Shown: piece after piece, positions 1-5,333 of the stretch
How positions within the stretch are numbered: position 1 is the first letter of the stretch
Layout: the number at the start of each line of letters is the position of its first letter
NCBI GenBank assembly: GCA_016210705.1
Contig: JACQTR010000005.1
Span: 1 to 8,483 of the forward strand
From: Chloroflexota bacterium
GTDB lineage: Bacteria > Chloroflexota > Dehalococcoidia > JACQTR01
Reading direction: 5' to 3'
DNA length: 8,483 bases
The notes under the pieces: model-generated
Databases searched by the model: none
Told to the model about the DNA's origin: nothing
The model's input: only the letters and a program-made list of their open reading frames with translations
Made by a program: the position numbers and the translations under genes

Positions 1-1
1 C

Positions 2-88
2 ACACATATAGAGGAGTTGAAGGACGCCTTCCCCGTTCGCATTGAGGTGACCAAAACAGCTGAAGGTTCCACCATCGCCGTTAGTTAG
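2..88 (+). CDS. C-terminal fragment of an unidentified protein (28 codons plus stop)
   Basis: The second frame is open from the window edge to a TAG at 86-88. Its last residues include EELKDAFPVRIEV and end in STIAVS. The 28 visible residues show no diagnostic motif, so I assign no function. The stop lies 9 nt from the stop of the minus-strand HD-domain gene, a tight tail-to-tail arrangement that makes this look like the real end of a gene. The 5' part lies outside the window. Confidence 0.5.
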   Translation, partial: THIEELKDAFPVRIEVTKTAEGSTIAVS

Positions 89-97
89 TTGAGACGG

Positions 98-649
98 TCA
101 TAGTCCCAACTCTTTGCTGATCTTCTGCATGGCCTTGAGGCCTATGGCCATAAATTCCTCTAGCTCTAGCCCGATTTCCCGACAAGTGGCCATCTGTTCT
201 CGGCTAGCTCCGGCGGCGAAGCGCTTCTCATCAAAGCGCTTCATCAAGGAATCTGTAGTCAATCCCGCCAACTTTTTATCGGGCCTCACCAAGGCGCCAG
301 CAATAATGAGTCCGGTGAGAGGGTCGGCGCAATAAAGGGCCTTATCCAGTAGGGTCTGCCGAGGTATGCTGTGGGCCTCGTTGTGGCAGGCTATAGCCTG
401 GGCCATCTCCTCGCTGGCCCCCAGCTCCCTGGCCAGGTCGGCGCCCAACTTGCTGTGGCTGGAGATATCATCGGCGGTGAGCTCGACGTCAATGTCGTGG
501 AGGAGGCCGGTGAGTCCCCAGGTCCCCTCATCCTGGCCCAAGCGTCGTGCCAGGGCTCGCATGATGGCCTCGGTGGCAAATAGGTGCTTTCGGGTGTTAG
601 TGTTCTGTATGTTGGCCTCAATAGAATCCAAGGCATCGTCACGAGTCAT
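98..649 (-). CDS. HD-domain (HDIG-like) metal-dependent phosphohydrolase, 183 aa
   Basis: This is a small single-domain HD-superfamily protein, probably a cytosolic metal-dependent phosphohydrolase; its substrate cannot be read from sequence. The ligand set is visible in order: H22 in the first helix, the HD pair H51-D52 in LLHDID, further histidines at H65 and H89 (CHNE), and D109 in ADPLTG, the distal aspartate typical of the superfamily. The length fits stand-alone HD proteins, and no GAF, PAS, KH or nucleotidyltransferase partner is fused to it. The ATG at 649 is preceded by GGGAGA at a usable spacing, which supports this start. It appears to be monocistronic: a candidate promoter lies immediately upstream and the 3' end abuts a convergent gene. 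The family call is secure; the physiological role is unknown. Confidence 0.88.
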   Translation of the reverse strand: MTRDDALDSIEANIQNTNTRKHLFATEAIMRALARRLGQDEGTWGLTGLLHDIDVELTADDISSHSKLGADLARELGASEEMAQAIACHNEAHSIPRQTLLDKALYCADPLTGLIIAGALVRPDKKLAGLTTDSLMKRFDEKRFAAGASREQMATCREIGLELEEFMAIGLKAMQKISKELGL

Positions 650-690
650 TGTTATCTCCCAGCGGTCATCCCTATAAAAGACTTTGGTAT

Positions 691-719
691 ATGTTACACG
701 ATTCTTTTTCCCTCAGCAA
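691..719 (-). promoter_or_regulatory. Candidate sigma-70-type promoter for the HD-domain gene
   Basis: Read on the minus strand, TTGCTG (714-719) is followed after exactly 17 nt by TAACAT (691-696). Transcription would begin near 684 and leave a leader of about 35 nt before the ATG at 649. The call rests on hexamer similarity, spacing and position only. Confidence 0.45.
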
Positions 720-787
720 TATGTTGTTGTCTTCAAAAAGAGCATGGAAGTCCGGAGCGGGGAACATTTGACACACATAGCAAGGGA

Positions 788-816
788 TTGAAAAGGGGCT
801 CATAGAAGTTTAAGAT
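788..816 (+). promoter_or_regulatory. Candidate promoter for the zinc-finger / hypothetical gene pair
   Basis: TTGAAA (788-793) and TAAGAT (811-816) are separated by 17 nt. The predicted start near 823 would place the inverted repeat at 833-859 in the first 40 nt of the transcript, ahead of the ribosome binding site at about 871-876. The -10 hexamer is only a moderate match. Confidence 0.35.
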
Positions 817-832
817 GACAAGGAGCGAGAGC

Positions 833-859
833 TTGGCGCACATTTAAGGGTTGCGCCAA
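833..859. repeat. Perfect 8-bp inverted repeat, possible operator or leader hairpin
   Basis: TTGGCGCA (833-840) and TGCGCCAA (852-859) are exact reverse complements around an 11-nt spacer. The repeat lies between the candidate promoter and the ribosome binding site of the zinc-finger gene. As RNA it would form a GC-rich 8-bp stem with an 11-nt loop; as DNA it has the geometry of a dimeric repressor site. No T-run follows, so a simple terminator is unlikely. Confidence 0.55.
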
Positions 860-880
860 TAATGCCCGAGGAGGCAAGCA

Positions 881-1048
881 GTGAATTGTCCAATTTGTGG
901 CAAGGAGGCCAAAACCCGGGTCTACCGATGTGCCAAATGCGCGGTATTTGTTCATGTGGCATGTTGGCCAAAGCATAGGGCAGCAATTCACGGGGAAAGT
1001 GAACCAACTAGCCAAATAAGTCCTTATGCCGGGAAGGGCAAGAGATGA
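881..1048 (+). CDS. Small treble-clef zinc-finger protein (HIT/MYND/B-box-like), 55 aa
   Basis: This short gene starts with GTG, which makes it easy to miss. A strong GAGGAGG (about 870-876) lies a few bases before the GTG, and its TGA at 1046-1048 overlaps the next gene's ATG as ATGA, which argues for translational coupling. The product has a dense array of ligands: C3-x2-C6, C17-x2-C20, H25-x2-C28, then H32 and H37. This spacing, with the YRCAKC turn and a C-x3-H step, resembles the cross-brace zf-HIT, MYND and B-box fingers, which are mostly eukaryotic; AN1-type fingers have a related but different order. Two zinc ions could be bound. The tail after residue 38 is polar and probably flexible. 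A protein- or RNA-binding adaptor role is inferred from fold similarity only; the partner may be the downstream protein. Confidence 0.75.
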   Translation: MNCPICGKEAKTRVYRCAKCAVFVHVACWPKHRAAIHGESEPTSQISPYAGKGKR

Positions 1049-1881
1049 TTGGAAGTACGTCTGAAGGGCCGGGACTATCCGACGGCGATCTAGATTTCGT
1101 AATAGGGGAAGCCGCCCCAGAATTCCCAGATAAAGCGAAGCTGAAGCAGTTGATAAAGGAAGATGTAGCCTTTAGGAAGGGTATCATCAGTGATGAAAGG
1201 GTTTTTCGGAAGGTTATGGCGGATAAGGAGGTTATTTTAAGGATCTCATCAGCTCTATATTTTGAGATCCTGCTTAGAAAGGCACTCAAAGAGCTGGAAA
1301 AGGCGAGCCATACCGTGGAAAAGGCGGGAACGCAAACTGTTGCCGTATTCGATACCAAAGAGGTAGCTAACCTTCTATCCAAGCCGCCAGTCTTAAATTA
1401 CCTTGCCGGCATGCTTTCTTCTTTTACCAGGATCGAGAGTTACATAATACCGGTGAGGATCAGGAAGGGGATCTGGCGAAAAATCAGATTCAATGATATG
1501 GATATAGACAGTATAATCCGGTTTTGTCAAGCAGTCGGCGAGGAACATAGGCTAAGTTTATACAAAAGAATTGCCGATATCTGCCTATTTATTTTAGGGA
1601 TATTCCCAGAATTTGCTCCCTTTGATTATAGCTATCCCCTTTCCGGGGAAAGGAGGACCCAAATCGCTGGTAGGGTGAGAAGAGGCATAGAAGATTACGA
1701 AGAGGAAGGCAGGAAGTTCTACAAGCTAGCTGCAGAGCACCCTTCCGCCAGAACCCTTAAGTTGTCAGAGGTTTTTTGGCTCCTTCATGAGAATTTCAAT
1801 GCTGCTAAGAAGCCCCTAAATTTCATCGCTGATCACTACATCTACTATGAAAAGCAAAAATTGTTTGGGATAGAGTCTTAA
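1045..1881 (+). CDS. Uncharacterised protein, 278 aa, coupled to the zinc-finger gene
   Basis: I do not recognise this family. The gene starts inside the stop of the zinc-finger gene (ATGA overlap), with the purine-rich GGAAGGGCAAGAG just before the ATG. The product looks mainly alpha-helical and highly charged. Residues 30-95 are lysine- and glutamate-rich helix, including LRISSALYFEILLRKALKEL at 65-84. Residues 135-150 form a basic patch (RIRKGIWRKIRF at 138-149). One hydrophobic stretch at about 176-192 is too interrupted to be a confident membrane helix. There is no signal peptide, and no Walker, nuclease or HTH motif that I can identify. The C-terminal 40 residues are aromatic-rich (VFWLLHENF, DHYIYYEKQ). 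Coupling to a cross-brace finger suggests the two proteins work together. It is probably cytosolic, and its function is unknown. Confidence 0.8.
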   Translation: MIGSTSEGPGLSDGDLDFVIGEAAPEFPDKAKLKQLIKEDVAFRKGIISDERVFRKVMADKEVILRISSALYFEILLRKALKELEKASHTVEKAGTQTVAVFDTKEVANLLSKPPVLNYLAGMLSSFTRIESYIIPVRIRKGIWRKIRFNDMDIDSIIRFCQAVGEEHRLSLYKRIADICLFILGIFPEFAPFDYSYPLSGERRTQIAGRVRRGIEDYEEEGRKFYKLAAEHPSARTLKLSEVFWLLHENFNAAKKPLNFIADHYIYYEKQKLFGIES

Positions 1882-1998
1882 TAGGAGAACAGCGATTCTG
1901 CCAAAGGCTGGTAGCCGTTATAGGGTGCGCGGTCTTTTAAATGGTTTTCCCCGGGGAGTAAGGCAGCCCAGGGGATCAAAGGGAGATTGTGGGTAGTA

Positions 1999-2886
1999 TT
2001 ATTGCCCGAAGTCCTTGTCTATCTCCCGAAGAAATTTTTCTATCTCTGGGGAGAGCAGGGAAGGCTTTTCTTTTTCTTCCTCTTCCTTCTTAACTCTAGC
2101 TTCGTAGTGTCTCTCCAATTGGGCCACTATGTTACGTAACTGAGAGTTTTTCTCTACGGCTAGGCCAATCTCATCGTATTGTCTCCTAGTCTTCTCCCTG
2201 AGGTGGGCTAAGTCTATGGAAAGATGGTATAGGGAGGAGACGATCTCCACAATCCGCAACTGGCCGCCATAATCCTCTTCCAGTTGCGCATATTGGGTCA
2301 GATGCACTATCAAGCCCATAGTTTCAATATTTTGCAAAGACGCTCTATGGGACACTAAGGAGGCGATAGATGTAGGCCCTTCGTAGCCGCTGGACTGCAC
2401 GCCTAGACTTTTCAAGAGGCGTGCAGTTTCGTCCCCACTGGCCGACCCGCTGACGATCAAAGGCCGGGTGTGGGGCACCGCATCGTACATCGAGCCCAAA
2501 AGGCAATACCTCTTGACGCCAAAGGTTTCCAGAATCCCTGATAAAGAATCGACATAATCCTCGCCCAACATATGAGGCTCAAGCAGGTGAAGGAACAGGA
2601 AGTCATTGTTTTCCTCACCCTTGGCCCAGTGAATATAAGTGTTGGGTATGGAGATTTCCCGCTGACCTTCTTTGAAGTATATGGTGGGTCGATAGCGGGT
2701 GAAATCGAAAAAGTTTCCTGGCCTCGTCAATTTTGCCAAAGGTTGAGCGTGGAGGTCCTCTTCTAAGTAACCAAGGGTTAAACTGCCCACGTTGCCCACA
2801 TCTACCCACGGCCTAAGCATGGCCAGGGCGTGGGGCTCTCTTAGCTCTGGCAGAGGTTCCTCTAGCTCGAAGGCGCCGACTCTCAT
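1999..2886 (-). CDS. PAC2 (proteasome assembly chaperone 2)-family protein, 295 aa
   Basis: The protein belongs to the PAC2 superfamily, found in archaea, actinobacteria and Chloroflexota and related to eukaryotic proteasome assembly chaperones; the role of the bacterial members is not settled. Family hallmarks run in order: PWVDVGNVGSLTLGYL (26-41) with a conserved glycine turn, a strand and H-P segment around 96-108 (FLFLHLLEPHM), the core GSMYDAVPHTRPLIVSG (131-147), and YEGPTSIASLVSHRA (168-182). After the fold, residues 225-275 form a long charged helix, probably coiled coil, ending in a lysine/glutamate run. A short tail to DFGQ follows; it is not an HbYX proteasome-docking motif. The ATG at 2886 is the only in-frame start: upstream codons run back to a TAG with no ATG, GTG or TTG between. 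No Shine-Dalgarno is present. The gene stands alone, divergent from the selenoprotein cluster. Confidence 0.87.
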   Translation of the reverse strand: MRVGAFELEEPLPELREPHALAMLRPWVDVGNVGSLTLGYLEEDLHAQPLAKLTRPGNFFDFTRYRPTIYFKEGQREISIPNTYIHWAKGEENNDFLFLHLLEPHMLGEDYVDSLSGILETFGVKRYCLLGSMYDAVPHTRPLIVSGSASGDETARLLKSLGVQSSGYEGPTSIASLVSHRASLQNIETMGLIVHLTQYAQLEEDYGGQLRIVEIVSSLYHLSIDLAHLREKTRRQYDEIGLAVEKNSQLRNIVAQLERHYEARVKKEEEEKEKPSLLSPEIEKFLREIDKDFGQ

Positions 2887-2892
2887 GGCCGT

Positions 2893-2921
2893 ATAGTAAC
2901 AGAAGCTGCACTGGAAGGCAA
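2893..2921 (-). promoter_or_regulatory. Candidate promoter giving a leaderless PAC2 mRNA
   Basis: On the minus strand, TTGCCT (2916-2921) is followed after 17 nt by TACTAT (2893-2898), then ACGGCC and the ATG at 2886-2884. A start 7 nt past the -10 box falls on the A of the ATG. Together with the missing Shine-Dalgarno and the lack of any other start codon, this points to leaderless translation. Confidence 0.5.
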
Positions 2922-3036
2922 CTTTGGCAAGGCATTCTCGTATCTCTCCCTAAAATATCCGTTGCGCAAAGCCCCAAATATTCTGACAAATGGCACTTGA
3001 TATGCCCTTGACTCATAATTTCATCACTCAAGAATA

Positions 3037-3065
3037 TTGCCGAACAGTCCCTAAATGTGTAATAT
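3037..3065 (+). promoter_or_regulatory. Candidate promoter for the selenoprotein / flavoprotein cluster
   Basis: TTGCCG (3037-3042), a 17-nt spacer and TAATAT (3060-3065) predict a start near 3072 and a leader of about 43 nt before the ATG at 3115. Its -10 box matches the TATAAT consensus moderately well. It faces away from the PAC2 promoter, and the two share this 228-nt intergenic region. Confidence 0.5.
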
Positions 3066-3114
3066 ATCCCACGTGGTTAATTGACAACGTTAGGATGAAA
3101 AGGAGGATAATCTC

Positions 3115-3363
3115 ATGGCCGACAAATTGGATATTTCTATAGAGTATTGCGTACCTTGAAACTACCTTCTCAGAGCCGCCTGGATGGCGGAGGAGATCCT
3201 ATTAGCTCACGGGCAGTACATATCAAAGTTAACCCTTATACCCTCTACCGGCGGTAGGTATGAGGTCACCGTTAACGGAGAGTTGGTCTATTCCAAAGCC
3301 GCGACCAAGGTTTTCCCCGAGCTACGCGAAATCATGGAAAAGGTGGCTGCCAAGCTAACCTAG
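3115..3363 (+). CDS. SelW-like (Rdx family) selenoprotein with in-frame UGA, 82 aa
   Basis: The protein is a small thioredoxin-like redox protein of the SelW/SelT/SelH (Rdx) family, expected in the cytosol and linked in the family to thiol redox reactions. Reading TGA at 3157-3159 as selenocysteine gives the hallmark IEYCVPUNYLLRAAW, with C12-x2-U15 at the end of the first strand. After the UGA the frame stays open for 67 codons and matches the rest of the family: L39-T-L-I-P, then STGGRYEVTVNGELVYSK (44-61), KVFPE and a C-terminal helix. The length of 82 is normal. AGGAGG (3101-3106) lies 8 nt before the ATG, while the next internal ATG (3184) has no Shine-Dalgarno. A hairpin fitting bacterial SECIS rules follows the UGA. 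A nitroreductase and an OYE-family flavoprotein come next on the same strand, so a role in shared redox metabolism is possible. A conventional gene caller would miss or truncate this gene. Confidence 0.9.
3157..3159 (+). other. Selenocysteine (UGA) codon, residue 15
   Basis: The TGA sits where the second redox residue of the Rdx CxxC/CxxU motif belongs, three codons after Cys12 (C-V-P-U). Family homology continues directly after it, which rules out true termination as the simplest reading. Confidence 0.88.
3166..3195 (+). promoter_or_regulatory. Candidate bacterial SECIS hairpin within the selenoprotein gene
   Basis: CCGCC (3176-3180) pairs perfectly with GGCGG (3186-3190) around the loop TGGAT (3181-3185). 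A lower stem, CTTCT (3166-3170) with AGGAG (3191-3195) including one G-U pair, stacks below a 5-nt bulge on the 5' side. The loop begins 21 nt after the UGA and has a G in its first two positions, within the described spacing and loop rules for bacterial SECIS elements read by SelB. The folding was done by eye. Confidence 0.65.
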
Positions 3364-3396
3364 TCAGCGGTTTACTTGAGTTAAGGCAAACCTATG

Positions 3397-3408
3397 TAAT
3401 CCGGATTA
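3397..3408. promoter_or_regulatory. 12-bp perfect palindrome, possible operator
   Basis: TAATCCGGATTA is an exact 12-bp palindrome in the 67-nt gap between the selenoprotein and nitroreductase genes, ending 22 nt before the latter's ATG. It could be a regulator half-site pair or an internal control point, but no second copy was seen in the window. Chance occurrence is possible. Confidence 0.3.
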
Positions 3409-3430
3409 AGTAGGCTGGAAAGGAAGTAGC

Positions 3431-4105
3431 ATGCTCAGCGTGAAAGAAGCTATTCAACAAAGGCGTAGCATTCGCCGTTTTCGTCCTGACCCTTTTCCTG
3501 AGGAGCATCTTTTTGAGATCTTAGAGGCTGCTCGCCTGGCTCCCTCCGGCGGCAATGCTCAGCCGTGGCGATTTATTGTGGTCACCGACCCTGAAGAAAA
3601 GAAAAAAATATGCAAAATGGCTCTTGAGCAAAAATTCCTGGAGGAGGCGCCGGTGGTTATCGTTTGCTGCGCCGACCTCGCGGCTTATACCCAAGCGTCG
3701 AGAAGGGTACGGCTAGAGGAGTTTGCCCAATACGGCGTTCTAGAAACGTTATCCGGTCGGGTTGGTGCTCTTCAGCCTGGAGCCAAAGATGCCCCAGAGC
3801 CCCCAGAAGACGCTAAAAGGCGCAGCGCTTTGTCCAACTCTTATATCGCCATAGAACATATGGTGCTGACGGCCACCGCCTTGGGGCTTGGGACATGTTG
3901 GGTGGGAGCTATTGGAGCCAGAGGAGAGCTAAACGCCCTCTTTAATATCCCGGAAAGCATCGTACCTATAGCCCTTCTTCCAGTGGGCTACCCGGCTGTT
4001 GTTCCTCACCAACGCCCCAGGCTCTCTATGGAGCAGATATTGCTTCGTCCTTTGGCAACGATAGCGCCACCCAAAGAAGAAACTAGGATTTCGATTACCG
4101 CTTAA
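3431..4105 (+). CDS. FMN-dependent nitroreductase-family oxidoreductase, 224 aa
   Basis: The product is a member of the NfsB/FRP-like nitroreductase superfamily: cytosolic, dimeric, FMN-dependent NAD(P)H oxidoreductases acting on nitro-compounds, quinones, enones or other acceptors. The N-terminal FMN phosphate site RRSIRRF is at 11-17. LAPSGGNAQPWRF (36-48) is the second flavin-contacting segment, with S39, N42 and Q44. IAIEHMVLTATALGLGTCWVGA (139-160) is the long core helix and turn, and the LPVGYPAV strand (183-190) precedes the C-terminal arm. Residues about 84-133 form a charged, proline-containing insertion that may cap the active site or be flexible. GGAAAGGAAG is placed just before the ATG. 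The gene follows the selenoprotein by 67 nt and precedes the OYE gene by 73 nt, all on one strand, so they may be co-transcribed. The substrate is not predictable. Confidence 0.9.
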   Translation: MLSVKEAIQQRRSIRRFRPDPFPEEHLFEILEAARLAPSGGNAQPWRFIVVTDPEEKKKICKMALEQKFLEEAPVVIVCCADLAAYTQASRRVRLEEFAQYGVLETLSGRVGALQPGAKDAPEPPEDAKRRSALSNSYIAIEHMVLTATALGLGTCWVGAIGARGELNALFNIPESIVPIALLPVGYPAVVPHQRPRLSMEQILLRPLATIAPPKEETRISITA

Positions 4106-4178
4106 TACTAAAGCTCTGCCTGAGATTCCTGCGGTTGGGGTGCTGGTTCTTGCCCCAGTTCGCTAGAAAGGAATTGGT

Positions 4179-5294
4179 ATGCCAAATTTGTTCTCCCCCT
4201 TCAAGATTAAGGGGCTTGAATTACGGAATCGCTTTATGCGCTCTGCCACTTACGATGGCACCGCTGACGACGAGGGCAAGGTTACTGAGGCATCGGAGGT
4301 CTTATATCGGGACTTGGCCGAAGGGGGTGTGGGGCTTATTGTTACTGGTCATGCCTTCATTTCCATCCAGGGGCGAGCCTCTTTCGGGCAATACGGTGTC
4401 TATGACGATGAGATGATTCCTGGCCTACATCATCTGGCTGAGATAGTCCATGCTGCTGGGGCAAAGATAGCCTTGCAGATAACGCATGCCGGTATTAACT
4501 CCAGATATCACGCTAGCCGTCATACCATCGCCCTGGCCCCTTCCCTTGTAGAGGGAACTCAGACCGCCCATCGAGCGATGGTAGAGGAAGAGGTCGAGGG
4601 TATCATCACCGATTTTGGGGCTGCCGCGGCTCGGGCAAAAGAAGCTGGTTTTGATGCCATCCAACTTCATGGGGCCCATGGCTATTTGATGAGCCAGTTT
4701 CTTTCACCCCTTTACAATCACCGCACTGACCGATGGGGAGGCAGTACGGAGAAGCAGCGTCAGTTTCATCTCGATGTGATAAAAGCGGTCCGCAGCAGGG
4801 TTGGCAACGATTACCCGTTGTTCATGAAGTTTGGCGTCATGGACGATCGCGATGGTGGAGTCTCTCTAGAGGAAGGTGTGGAAGCTGCCCATCACATAGT
4901 AGCCGCTGGTCTTGATGCTCTGGAAATTAGCGCTGGTGTCGGGGGTGGTAGTAGCAGGGCCTCGAAGACTGATGGAGAGAATGCTGAACCCGAAGTGCCC
5001 TATTTTAGAGAGCGCGCCGCATCTGTCAAAAGGTCGGTTTCGGTGCCGGTGATGGTGGTGGGTGGTATTAGGAGCATCGGCATGGCCCAAAACATTATAG
5101 ATGCCGCAGAAGCCGATATGGTTTCGTTGTGCCGGCCTCTGATTCGTGAGCCAGCACTGATCCGCCGTTGGGAAAGTGGGGATTTTGGTCCTGCCCGCTG
5201 CATTTCCTGCAGCCGATGCTTTGGGGTCATCGAACGTGAAGGGGGCCTTGGTTGTTACCAGGAGCGCTACTCAGAAAAGCAAACCGCTAGGTGA
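4179..5294 (+). CDS. Old Yellow Enzyme-family NADH:flavin oxidoreductase with C-terminal Cys cluster, 371 aa
   Basis: This is an FMN-binding TIM-barrel enzyme of the OYE superfamily, which typically reduces activated C=C bonds with NAD(P)H. The opening LFSPFKIKGLELRNRFMRS is the standard first strand. Q100 in IALQITHAG contacts flavin, and the catalytic H-x2-H pair is H164/H167 in LHGAHGYLMSQFLSP, followed by YNHRTDRWGGS. The phosphate-binding loop is VVGGIRS near the C-terminus. Unusually for a barrel-only protein, it ends with C341-x2-C344-x2-C347-x11-C359, like the [4Fe-4S] ligands of 2,4-dienoyl-CoA reductase and trimethylamine dehydrogenase relatives, yet it stops at residue 371, without the FAD/NAD(P)H domain of those two-domain enzymes. 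GAAAGGAAT before the ATG supports the start. A partner flavoprotein encoded elsewhere might supply electrons. The exact substrate is unknown. Confidence 0.9.
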   Translation: MPNLFSPFKIKGLELRNRFMRSATYDGTADDEGKVTEASEVLYRDLAEGGVGLIVTGHAFISIQGRASFGQYGVYDDEMIPGLHHLAEIVHAAGAKIALQITHAGINSRYHASRHTIALAPSLVEGTQTAHRAMVEEEVEGIITDFGAAAARAKEAGFDAIQLHGAHGYLMSQFLSPLYNHRTDRWGGSTEKQRQFHLDVIKAVRSRVGNDYPLFMKFGVMDDRDGGVSLEEGVEAAHHIVAAGLDALEISAGVGGGSSRASKTDGENAEPEVPYFRERAASVKRSVSVPVMVVGGIRSIGMAQNIIDAAEADMVSLCRPLIREPALIRRWESGDFGPARCISCSRCFGVIEREGGLGCYQERYSEKQTAR

Positions 5295-5296
5295 CC

Positions 5297-5310
5297 AGCT
5301 AGGCATAGCT
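5297..5310. terminator. Weak hairpin between convergent OYE and ndh genes
   Basis: AGCTA (5297-5301) and TAGCT (5306-5310) form a 5-bp stem with a 4-nt loop in the 39-nt gap between the two tail-to-tail genes. Its position suits a shared terminator, but the stem is short and the flanking T-run is poor, so this is a tentative call. Confidence 0.2.
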
Positions 5311-5333
5311 TATTTGCGGCACCTATTATAGTA

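Noticed and set aside
391..642. Open frames antisense or out of frame to the HD, OYE and ndh genes
   Set aside because: These have arginine-, proline- and serine-rich translations with no motifs or ribosome binding sites and lie fully inside well-supported genes, so they are shadow frames.
768..773. TTGACA as a -35 box for the zinc-finger operon
   Set aside because: Nothing like a -10 box lies 16-18 nt downstream; the TTGAAA/TAAGAT pair at 788-816 is a better fit.
881..1881. A frameshifted single gene joining the zinc finger and the 278-aa protein
   Set aside because: The finger ends with a normal polar tail and an ATGA overlap with a purine-rich site before the ATG; this is standard translational coupling, and no slippery sequence was seen.
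1882..1998. A terminator between the 278-aa gene and PAC2
   Set aside because: Only a 4-bp hairpin (GGCT-GGT-AGCC) and the short palindrome CCCCGGGG are present, neither with a T-run; I see nothing supportable in this 117-nt convergent gap.
2813..3031. Minus-strand open frame of 72 codons overlapping the PAC2 start
   Set aside because: It overlaps the PAC2 N-terminus in another frame and spans the divergent promoter region; the product is low-complexity with no family resemblance.
3081..3111. TTGACA ... GATAAT as the selenoprotein promoter
   Set aside because: The 19-nt spacing is long and the -10 would overlap the ribosome binding site and almost reach the ATG; the pair at 3037-3065 is better placed.
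3115..3159. The selenoprotein locus as a nonsense-mutated pseudogene
   Set aside because: There is a single interruption, it is a TGA exactly at the Sec position of CxxU, the frame is intact on both sides, and a SECIS-like hairpin follows. Decay would not be expected to produce all of these.
3184..3363. A 59-residue gene starting at the internal ATG at 3184
   Set aside because: It has no Shine-Dalgarno and would lack the first strand and redox motif of the fold, while the upstream ATG has an excellent AGGAGG.
4136..4157. TGGGG/CCCCA hairpin between nitroreductase and OYE genes
   Set aside because: It is a 5-bp stem with a loop of about 12 nt and no T-run; it is too weak to call a terminator or attenuator.
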